From RXOA01 sp964547105 (GTDB lineage: Bacteria; Bipolaricaulota; Bipolaricaulia; UBA7950; UBA9294), in NCBI GenBank assembly GCA_964547105.1, contig CAZJLO010000023.1, positions 1 through 30,278 on the forward strand: a stretch of 30,278 nucleotides of DNA, given 5' to 3'. How positions within the stretch are numbered: position 1 is the first letter of the stretch; every line of letters starts with the position of its first letter. The translations under genes were made by a program, and so were the position numbers. Of the stretch, positions 23,354 to 30,278 are shown in pieces. The notes beneath the pieces were generated by a model. It was not told the DNA's origin, ran no database searches, and saw only the letters and a program-made list of their open reading frames with translations.

Positions 23354-24013
23354 TCAATCGCTGGGTGCCCTAATCGTCGCGGACCGGCGACACAATCGGA
23401 TGCGGATCTGTGACGCGTATTCCGGGTACCGCGAGATTGCAGCTTTCATCTGGACCTTGGCTTCATCGGGAGATGTCTCGGGACATGGCTGCATCCCCCA
23501 CACCGGGCGATTCCCGCACGCATCGCCTGTACGGAGCAGCTATCGTTGGCCGCCAAGACACGCCAGGGATCAGGAGGAGCGACGACCTCGTCGAGGTGCG
23601 TGGCAACCTCATGCCAAGGGTTGGGAACAGCGTTGAAGAGAGAATCGGAGTGGATGATTTCGATCGCCACCCAACCGAGTCCCGGAGTCGTTGCTCGGCG
23701 CACTCGGGTCCGGAGAGCGCCCACGCCAGCATCTGATGGGCGAAACAGCTGCCGAGAACAGCCAACCCGCGGTCCGCGGCATTGCGCACGACTTCGGCTT
23801 CCGCCTCGAACCAGGCCTCGGGATTCGTCACCGACGCCTCCGAGCCGGTCAGGAGAACGTGTGTATTGGGATCCAGCGAGGGGGAATCGGCTCGTTCGAG
23901 GGAAGATGAACCGCATCGAACGGCACGGTGCCGGAAGTTCGCGACCGTTCATCGACCGGCTGACGGATCGACTGATCGATCGAGTTGTCGATCACGAGGA
24001 TTCACTTGCCCAT
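23354..24013 (-). pseudogene. Decayed class I glutamine amidotransferase
   Basis: Pieces in three frames form one class I glutamine amidotransferase (GuaA-N-like). In order: ILVIDNSIDQSIRQPVDE near the start, VPFDAVHLPSNEPIP, then after a shift LLTGSEASVTNPEAWFEAE and the nucleophile block LGSCFAHQMLAWALSGPE, after another shift TPGLGWVAIEIIHSDSLFNA and WRVLAANDSCSVQAMR, and after a third shift WGMQPCPETSPDEAKVQ. The family's FHPE has become PCPE, so the catalytic histidine is lost as well. A TGA follows the third codon of the ATG at 24013. With at least three frameshifts this is a dead gene. The 3' end is approximate. Confidence 0.75.
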
Positions 24014-24234
24014 CTAAGAAGCATAGAAGCGCAACAATCGGGCATCAACCCGCCGCAGCGCATCGCGGAGACACCCGCCGCAGCTTGCCTCGGCGATCGG
24101 GCATGAATCCCCGCTCCCCCTCGCCTCCTCCCCGATCTTGCGGGACCACTCCGTGAGTGACCTTCCCCCCAGAATCCGGTCCAAACATGATCTCAGAATC
24201 GACATGGACTGACATGTAGGGGAGGCCAAGGAGC

Positions 24235-24561
24235 ATGCGAACCACAAGGTTCTCCGAGACCGAGATCGCCTACGCTGTCAAGCAGGTGGAGATGGGCATC
24301 TCGATCAAGGAGATTGCACGCAAGTACGGGGTTTGCGAGAACACCGTCTACCGATGGCGCAGAAAGTACGATGGATTGAGTCCCAGTGAGCTGCAGCGAC
24401 TCAAGGAACTAGAGCGAGAGAACAGCCAGCTGAAGAAGCTAGTCGCTGGACTGAGCTTGGACAAGGAGATCCTTCAGGACGGGCTGCGAAAAAGACCTCT
24501 GAGGCCTGCACTTAAGCGGGAACTGCTCTTGGAGGTCCTCGAGGACTACGAGGTCTCTTAG
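24235..24561 (+). CDS. IS3-family OrfA (helix-turn-helix protein)
   Basis: A 108-residue protein with a helix-turn-helix (SIKEIARKYGVCENTVYRWR, 23-42) and a leucine-zipper region (LQRLKELERENSQLKKLVAG). It binds the element ends. Typical IS407-type OrfA proteins stop soon after the zipper; this frame runs on into sequence that normally belongs to OrfB (LRPALKRELLLEVLEDYEVS) and ends at a TAG. GGAGG and AAGGAGC precede the ATG. Confidence 0.8.
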   Translation: MRTTRFSETEIAYAVKQVEMGISIKEIARKYGVCENTVYRWRRKYDGLSPSELQRLKELERENSQLKKLVAGLSLDKEILQDGLRKRPLRPALKRELLLEVLEDYEVS

Positions 24562-25363
24562 CGCAGGGGGTGCAGGCTGATCGAGCTTCACCGGTCGGTG
24601 TTCTACTACAAGTCCCGCAAGAAGGATGACCGTGCACTACGGATGAGGCTGAAGGAGCTAGCGTACGCTCGTCCGCGGTACGGGTACCGGAGGCTGACGG
24701 TGTTGCTGCAGCGAGAAGGTTGGGCTGTGAACCACAAGCGCTTCTACCGGATCTACAGAGGAAGGTCTGCTGCTGCGGACGAAGCGCCGCGAGAAGCGAG
24801 CGGCCCAACGCCGCCTGAAGCTACTACCGGCAACGAAGTCTGGCGAGCACTGGAGCATCGACTTCGTCAGCGACTGGCTGGACGATGGCCGACGATTCAG
24901 AGTTCTCACTGCGATCGATCAGGTCAGCCGGGAATGGGTTTTTTTGAAGGCCGCACAGCGCTTCCCGGCAGATTCGGTCATTCTGGCACTCGACCAAGCA
25001 ATGGAGACCTACGGACAGCCGATGATCATCACTTTGGACAACGGGACCGAATTCACCAGCAACCACTTCGATCAGTGGGTCTACAAGCGAGGCATCCAGC
25101 TTGATTTCATCGCTCCAGGACGTCCAATGGACAACGGGTTCATCGAGAGTCTCAATGGCAAGCTCCGAGACGAGTGCCTGAACATGCACTGGTTTGAGAG
25201 CCTGACTGAGGCGAGAAGGGTTCTTGAACAGTGGCGGTTTGAGTACCATGAGATGCGACCGCATTCCAGTCTAGGAAATCGGGCACCGACAGCGCACGTT
25301 GCTGAGCCGCTGGGTGTTGGCACAAGTTCGCGAATCAGCGGAGCTCGGTTGTCGACATTATGA
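24562..25363 (+). pseudogene. IS3-family OrfB transposase, frameshifted
   Basis: The N-terminal part (LIELHRSVFYYKSRKKDD, RPRYGYRRLTVLLQREGW) is in the OrfA frame; near 24762 the frame moves by one base and continues LLLRTKRREKRAAQRR to the end. The DDE catalytic residues are all in the second frame: D in WSIDFVSDWL, D in LDNGTEFTS and E in GFIESLNGKLRDECL. The usual HSSLG end is present. One indel therefore breaks an otherwise complete transposase. Confidence 0.8.
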
Positions 25364-25392
25364 CTGCTCCGAAGAACGGGGCAGGGTCACTC

Positions 25393-25802
25393 TCCTTGAC
25401 CATCGCTTCCTCCTGGGTGCCAATGTTGGTCGGCTTGTTTCGTTGATGAACCGAAGATGGCAGCGACGGTCGCTCTTCTTCAAGACGCAGCCCGCTCAGC
25501 AGCTCGTTACACCACATGCATGGACTCTACTACGGTGGAGATGGCTTGCGTCTTGGCTCGGCACGCTTTGAGAACTTGTACCGATTAACCTACAACAGTA
25601 GCATGGCGTGCGCGAGTAAAGAAGCCAATATAGGGAAATAGGAATGAGATGATGATGCATAAGCGGTGCCAACTTCGGGTGACGGCGCGTGGGAGCAATT
25701 GTGCACGGATGCACACCAGCATGACCGGGGGCCATCAGCATTGGAGAGCGAGCTCGTAGACATGAACCGCAATCACAGCCACTTTCCCTGCTAAGGACAA
25801 CG
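25393..25802. other. Gap of about 410 bases after the IS element
   Basis: I see no gene or RNA that I can support. The base composition looks lower in G+C than the acs region. An AAGG site lies at its right end, in front of the next gene. Confidence 0.5.
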
Positions 25803-26612
25803 ATGGATCGACTGGGACCGTACAAAATACAACCATTCTCCAAGAATCGAGTATTGGTCGTTGATATCGTCAAACTGGGCCGCTCCAAGCATCATGTGCC
25901 CATACTATTTGAGGTGGATGTGACCGAAGCGCGGGAGCGCATCCGGCGCTGCAAAAGGCAAACCAACGCACGGCTGTCCTTCACTGGTTGGGTCGTCAAG
26001 TGCATTGCACAAGCCATTTCCGAACACAAGCAAATGCATGGATTGAGGCTTGGGCGGCGGCGGCTCGTGCTATTTGAGCAGGTGGATGTTCTCGTGACTG
26101 TACAGAAGTCTGTGGAAGAGGAGTTCATTCCGCTGCCGTTTCTTATTCGCAACGCTAGCGATAAGAGTGTCCTGCAAATCAACGAAGAGATTCTGGCTGC
26201 TCAACGCGAGGTTGCGTCCAGCGGCACGATGATGCTTGGAACCAATCCGTGGTATGCGAGCCTCTACCGATGTCTTCCCGCTTTCATCCGAGGCCTGGTT
26301 GGACGACGAATGATGAGAAATCCGTTCGCGATTAAACGCAACACCGGCACCGTCGGTGTCAGTTCTATTGGGATGGTGGGCAACTTTGCTGGATGGGCGA
26401 TACCCGTTGGTCCACTACCCATTCAATTCGCACTCGGGGGTATCTCAACGAAGCCGGCGCTCATAGATGGCAAGCTCGAGAATCGAGACTTTCTCAGCGT
26501 CTGCTTTGTGTTCGATCACGATGTCGTCGATGGCGCGCCTGTTGCGGCATTCACTTCCAGACTAGCCGAGCTGATGAAGTCCGAGTATGGAGTATCGGAA
26601 CTCGATGGGTGA
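25803..26612 (+). CDS. Stand-alone 2-oxoacid dehydrogenase E2-type acyltransferase domain
   Basis: A 269-residue protein that is only the catalytic domain of the E2/chloramphenicol-acetyltransferase-like fold. The active-site block is FDHDVVDGAPVAAF (H239, D243, G244). LSFTGWVVKCIAQAI and GTVGVSSIGMVG are further family blocks. There is no lipoyl domain or E1/E3-binding domain, and no E1 or E3 gene nearby, so it is not part of a normal dehydrogenase complex. Proteins of this build may acylate small molecules or glycans. An AAGG site lies six bases before the ATG. Local G+C looks lower than in the acs operon and it lies beside an IS element, so transfer is likely. Confidence 0.8.
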   Translation: MDRLGPYKIQPFSKNRVLVVDIVKLGRSKHHVPILFEVDVTEARERIRRCKRQTNARLSFTGWVVKCIAQAISEHKQMHGLRLGRRRLVLFEQVDVLVTVQKSVEEEFIPLPFLIRNASDKSVLQINEEILAAQREVASSGTMMLGTNPWYASLYRCLPAFIRGLVGRRMMRNPFAIKRNTGTVGVSSIGMVGNFAGWAIPVGPLPIQFALGGISTKPALIDGKLENRDFLSVCFVFDHDVVDGAPVAAFTSRLAELMKSEYGVSELDG

Positions 26613-27192
26613 GGTTGCAGCCCGGACTCAATGGCGCCTGACATATCGTTGGATCCGACCCTTGTTCCCATGTCTGGAAATGCTGTCTTGGCGGCACTCG
26701 TTGAAGAATGAAGTCGCAGGAGTCTGACCTTCGTTCTTAGGATTTCTCGTGCCGCCGCCTAGCGATCATGCTGGCGATCAAGTTGACCTCCTCTAGAATT
26801 GCCGTTGTTGACCGAGGTTCCGGGGATACAGTAGCCACTTCAGGTTCGTGTTAGGGCAGATGCTGATCTGTGGTGACCAGGAACACGTTCTGTGGGTCGG
26901 GCAGGAGACAGCGTATGTTACCCCTATACAGGATTCGGCCCCAAGATACGTGACTCAGGACGTCCAACGAATGCACATCGAATCTGAGAATGTCTATCCG
27001 AATTGCCCGGCGATCAGCAGAACGGTTGATGTTGGCGGCATGACGAAATCGGAGCTTATCCAGGAACTGCGATGTACCGCGGTGTTCCAACTCGATCGTC
27101 AGACCTTCTACGGTTGGTGCAAGTCTAGAGAGTGCGCTGTGTCTGTTGACGTTTGCTCAACACAAGTTGCAGCTCGACTGCTGGGTGGACGG
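26613..27192. other. Gap of about 580 bases, no supported gene
   Basis: Open frames exist, such as one from 26848 containing GGMTKSELIQELRC, but I recognise no family and no clear ribosome site. A TCTGACC motif of the type seen at 1-800 lies near 26710. It may be debris of transferred DNA. Confidence 0.4.
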
Positions 27193-28353
27193 TCAAGCAG
27201 AGGGGGTTGTGCGGCGGATTGCCTTCATTTCGTACATCAAGCGGTCTGCTTCTGCCATCGCGCCGTCCAGCCCGGAGGTGGGCTTGCGCATGGCGATACC
27301 CCACGATGTCCGGATGCCTTCGGCCAACCAGGCGTCTTCGATCCGCTTGGCGATTGTCTCCGCCGTGGCCGCATCGCATTCGATCGCCAGGACGGCAAAC
27401 TCATCCCCGCCGATGCGCGCCACGTTGTCCACTTCTCTGACCGCCCCTTGAATACAGGCGGCGGTACGGCGCAACAGCGCATCGCCAGCCTCGTGTCCGT
27501 CCCGATCGTTGGTCTCTTTGAGACCATCGACATCCGCGACCATCACGCAGGAGGAATGCCCGTGCCGTTGTGCGCGGCGCTCCTCCTCGGCAAGAGATTC
27601 ATTCCATCCGCGCCGATTGAGGAGCCCGGTGAGGTCGTCCGTTCTCGCCAGCCGCTGAAACCGCGCTTCCGACTCCCGCAGGGCCAGTTCCCCCTGCTTC
27701 TGTTTGATGATGCCGGCAAGCCTGGCCGCCACGGAGTCGATGAGCCGGCGTTCTTCATTCAAGAACGGGCCCTCGTCCTTCTCCGGCCTCGCTTCCGTAT
27801 AGCAGACTTCAATCGCACCAACCGATATTCCGTCGATCACGATGTCGGAAGTCTGTCGCCACTCGGAACTCTCTGACGCCGTTTCTCCGAATTCCTTCTT
27901 CTGGTAGGTGATCCGGCAGCATGCGATTTCCGGGTATTGCCAGCTGGCGGGGATCAATCGGGCAGCCTGTTCAAGGATCTCCCCGATCGTCGCTCCATCC
28001 CTTCTGGCAAGTCCGTCAATCCCGTAGAGACACCGGAGTTCCTTGGCGCGTTCCGCCAGGTCACGGGTCCGCGCTTCCAGTTGCTCCACAAGACGGCCTT
28101 GCTCCTGATGGGCGCGGCGCAGTCGTGTCGACACCACGTCCACAACAACGCCAAACGCAATGAACAGTGCAGCAAGGATCGCCCTCGTCCACAGCTCGTC
28201 GGCATCATCAAGCGGCAGAAACACCGAGCCAAGACTTCGGCCGTGAACGATGTTCAAGTGAAGAACAGCCTCGGCGCACCAATACAAGATGGCCAAGACA
28301 CAGCCGCCAACAAGGGTCCAATGCGCGCGCAGTGTTCTCAAATCACCGTCCAT
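27193..28353 (-). CDS. Membrane diguanylate cyclase (GGDEF)
   Basis: A 386-residue protein with two membrane segments (about 13-34 and 57-77), a helical linker (QGRLVEQLEARTRDLAERAK), a GAF-like sensor (about 105-215) and a GGDEF domain (about 235-385). The active site is intact, RIGGDEFAVL at 313-322, and the product-inhibition I-site RxxD (R306-D309) sits five residues before it. It should make cyclic di-GMP under feedback control. No EAL domain. A GTG at 28389 would add 12 residues; I prefer the ATG at 28353, though neither has a strong ribosome site. Confidence 0.88.
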   Translation of the reverse strand: MDGDLRTLRAHWTLVGGCVLAILYWCAEAVLHLNIVHGRSLGSVFLPLDDADELWTRAILAALFIAFGVVVDVVSTRLRRAHQEQGRLVEQLEARTRDLAERAKELRCLYGIDGLARRDGATIGEILEQAARLIPASWQYPEIACCRITYQKKEFGETASESSEWRQTSDIVIDGISVGAIEVCYTEARPEKDEGPFLNEERRLIDSVAARLAGIIKQKQGELALRESEARFQRLARTDDLTGLLNRRGWNESLAEEERRAQRHGHSSCVMVADVDGLKETNDRDGHEAGDALLRRTAACIQGAVREVDNVARIGGDEFAVLAIECDAATAETIAKRIEDAWLAEGIRTSWGIAMRKPTSGLDGAMAEADRLMYEMKAIRRTTPSA

Positions 28354-28564
28354 GTCCCGATTCCATTCGCCGGATTTTGAATACTGCACAAGGAAGCAGG
28401 GTTGTACAACCGCATCCCGATGATCACCGACACCGTCTCTCGGTCGTCTCGATCCCGATCCCGGTCGGCCATCGCCGCCGCACTTCCACGGCGGGACCCA
28501 CCACCGGGATGTACCGGAAGACTGTGGACGGGCAAGGCCGATCGACGAAGTCTGATGATCGCTA

Positions 28565-29464
28565 TCACGACCCGAGCAGCCACAACAGCAGGCTGGTGAC
28601 GCCCAACCCGCCGAGCGTCGTCAGCAATACGATCGATGCGGTCAGCTCGCTCCGCCGCTCGTATTGCAGTGACAGAATCAGCGCATTGACTGCCGTCGGC
28701 GCGCTCGCTTCCAGGATCAGCACCGAGCGCAGCAAGCCTTCGAACCCAAAGAGGCTCGTCAGCCCCCACGCCAGAAGCGGCGGCAAGATGAGCTTGGTCA
28801 ACGAAACCGGAATCGCCTGCCGCCACAGACTGCCGATCCGTACCCTGGCGAGAGCCATCCCTAGCAGCAGAAGCTGAACCGGAATCGTCGCCCCAGCGAC
28901 GAGCTCCACCGGCCGCGCCAACAAAACAGGCAACTCGAGATCGAGAAGGCGCACGGTCATCGCCAGCAAGAAGGCATACAGCCACGGGACTCGGAGGATC
29001 TTGAACACAACGTCGCGAAACACCATGCCCTTCCGCCAACCCGCAATCCCAACGCCAACGACGATCTGGTACATCATGTGGGCAACCATGTACAGCACGC
29101 CCAACGTGAATCCGGCCTCGCCGAACGCAAACAACAGCACCGGCAAGCCGTAGTTGCCGCAGTTGTTGAACGACAACGACAGGATCGCCGACGTCTTCGT
29201 ATCCCCGTCCCACCCGGTCCATCGGGTGCCGAAATATCCGATCGTCGTCAGCAGTCCATGCATGATCACCACGAACAACGCGACATCGGCCAGATCGATC
29301 AGCGGGACCGCGCGGTTGAGCAGGGAGTGAAAGATGAGCGCCGGTGTAAGGATATAGAACGAGAGCCGCGTGAGCGGCTTCGCGTCATAGTGCGTCAGGC
29401 GCGCGAACAGAAACCCCGCGCCGGCAACAAGAATGACTGGGACAATGACGTTGGCAAGAACCAT
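28565..29464 (-). CDS. AEC-family (auxin efflux carrier type) transporter
   Basis: A 299-residue membrane protein with about ten hydrophobic segments in two halves. LSFYILTPALIFHSLLN and SLSFNNCGNYGLPVLLFAFG are AEC blocks, and SAPTAVNALILSLQYER is the conserved second crossover region. In bacteria these export or take up malonate, malate or similar anions; the substrate is not clear. A GAGGT site lies seven bases before the ATG. The following gene upstream is a racemase. Confidence 0.88.
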   Translation of the reverse strand: MVLANVIVPVILVAGAGFLFARLTHYDAKPLTRLSFYILTPALIFHSLLNRAVPLIDLADVALFVVIMHGLLTTIGYFGTRWTGWDGDTKTSAILSLSFNNCGNYGLPVLLFAFGEAGFTLGVLYMVAHMMYQIVVGVGIAGWRKGMVFRDVVFKILRVPWLYAFLLAMTVRLLDLELPVLLARPVELVAGATIPVQLLLLGMALARVRIGSLWRQAIPVSLTKLILPPLLAWGLTSLFGFEGLLRSVLILEASAPTAVNALILSLQYERRSELTASIVLLTTLGGLGVTSLLLWLLGS

Positions 29465-29728
29465 GGTGTGACCTCAGGGAATGTAGGCTACTCGGTTGCC
29501 TTCTCAAGCGCAATGACAGCGATTACTCGGCTGCGCCCTGCGGATGCTCATCCCGAGAGAGGGCCCTTGCCGGAAGCAGGCCCATCCCGACCCGGTCGGA
29601 CCGGCAAACGAGCGGGATGCCCGCCGACGACGGCCCTCGACCAAGAGAAGGAATCTGCCACCCGGTCCTCGCCCCCTCCGTTCCCGGGGTGCCTTCCGGC
29701 GCTGCCCGATCGGCCGAGGAGAAGCTCC

Positions 29729-30278
29729 TCAGGCGAGTGCTTCGTCCAACGCGGCGCGTGCCAGCAGCCGCGTCGAATCGAGGACCGGGAGGGGACAATC
29801 GCTTGGCTTGACAAGCAATGAAATCTCCGTGCAACCAGGCACAACCGCATCGCAACCTCGTCGCTTCATCGTTTCGACCACCCGGTAGAATTCCTGCCCC
29901 GTCTCCTCACGGAAGATGCCGTTGACAAGCTTGCCGAAGATCCGTCGATCGATGACGTCTCGATCCTCCTCGCCGGGGACCTTCCACGACAGTCCGTAGC
30001 ACGACAGGGCTTTCGAGTAGACGGGGCCAATCATCAGGTGCTTGGTGCCGGTGATGGCAAGGCACGTGTCCCCGTGGGCCCGCGCCGCCCGCCCGACCAC
30101 ATCGGCGATGGGAAGCCATGGAATCGGAGACCTTGCAGGCACATACGGCAGTGCTTCATGAATCGTGTGGTCGGGCAAATCGCGAACGCGGCGCCAATGC
30201 CGGCAAGTTTCGTCGCCAACGGAAGCATCAGCTCGGCAACCGCCTCCCAATCTCCATTGCGGATGGGAACCATGTACT
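29729..30278 (-). pseudogene. Aspartate/glutamate racemase family, frameshifted and cut by the window edge
   Basis: The C-terminal part has TCLAITGTKHLMIGPVYSKA and the second catalytic cysteine in VVPGCTEISLLV, typical of the aspartate/glutamate racemase family. The upstream part (RNGDWEAVAELMLPLATKLA then GIGAAFAIC) is in a different frame. The switch lies at about 30171-30176, right after the first catalytic cysteine: the frames join if two bases are removed (AIC then DHTIHEALP). The N-terminus lies beyond the window. A true frameshift or a sequencing error would both explain it. Confidence 0.75.

Larger units (their letters stand above)
24155..25392 (+). mobile_element. IS3-family element (IS407-like), damaged
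   Basis: About 1.24 kb, a normal size. The left end reads GAGTGACCTTCCCC and the reverse complement of the right end reads GAGTGACCCTGCCCC, an imperfect terminal inverted repeat. It encodes OrfA and a DDE integrase-type OrfB. I could not define a target duplication: CTCC occurs near both ends, but not exactly at them. OrfB carries a frameshift and OrfA and OrfB are separated by a stop in the same frame, so transposition is unlikely without help. Confidence 0.75.

Noticed and set aside
24149..25395. CTCC as target-site duplication of the IS element
   Set aside because: The two copies are not flush with symmetric ends of the inverted repeat; could be chance.
1..30278. tRNA, rRNA or CRISPR arrays
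   Set aside because: I found no T-arm-like GGTTCGAATCC pattern, rRNA sequence or regularly spaced repeats in the gaps between genes.

Overview
The window looks like a high-GC, anaerobic, corrinoid-dependent bacterium with at least part of the Wood-Ljungdahl pathway. The core is a minus-strand operon (about 15530 down to 4938) encoding cystathionine gamma-synthase, aspartate kinase, a DUF3786 protein, acetyl-CoA synthase (AcsB), the corrinoid iron-sulfur protein large subunit (AcsC), a RACo-type corrinoid reactivator, a CooC/AcsF nickel ATPase and the small subunit (AcsD). Most genes overlap by ATGA/TGATG or lie within a few bases. No CO dehydrogenase (acsA) or methyltransferase (acsE) is in view. 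Several promoters have a -10 box only 6-9 bp before the start codon, which suggests that leaderless transcripts are common. I cannot name the phylum; Ca. Bipolaricaulota/Acetothermia or Chloroflexi-like lineages would fit. The run of Ns and the many single-base disruptions suggest a draft or metagenomic assembly.

Layout. 1-800: debris with dispersed TCTGACC-type repeats and an inverted-repeat-flanked fragment of a MetE-like gene. 961-2035: an MNT/HEPN toxin-antitoxin pair with a clear promoter and two-palindrome operator; the HEPN gene carries an in-frame TGA. 2258-2971: the intact short MetE-like methyltransferase. 3148-4114: an EamA transporter with a structured leader. 4345-4742: an intact hicBA pair. 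4938-15566: the methionine/acetyl-CoA synthase operon with its promoter, a 35-codon leader ORF containing three consecutive Met codons, and a strong intrinsic terminator upstream of the first gene. 15940-18115: divergent ROK kinase and ManC-like cupin protein with back-to-back promoters. 18147-23186: GNAT, alpha/beta hydrolase, a small CxxC protein, a CrtI-like flavoprotein, an MBL hydrolase and small basic proteins. 23354-25392: a decayed glutamine amidotransferase gene and a damaged IS3-family element. 25803-30278: a stand-alone E2-type acyltransferase, a GGDEF cyclase, an AEC transporter and a frameshifted aspartate/glutamate racemase cut by the window edge.

How it may work together (inference). 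Aspartate kinase and cystathionine gamma-synthase lead carbon towards homocysteine. AcsB and the corrinoid protein can supply a methyl group at the methyl-corrinoid level, either from methyl-tetrahydrofolate or by acetyl-CoA cleavage. The nearby compact MetE-like zinc methyltransferase could transfer that methyl to homocysteine. The operon leader looks like a methionine-sensing transcription attenuator, which would place acetyl-CoA synthase and its corrinoid protein under methionine control. This is the most interesting system in the window.
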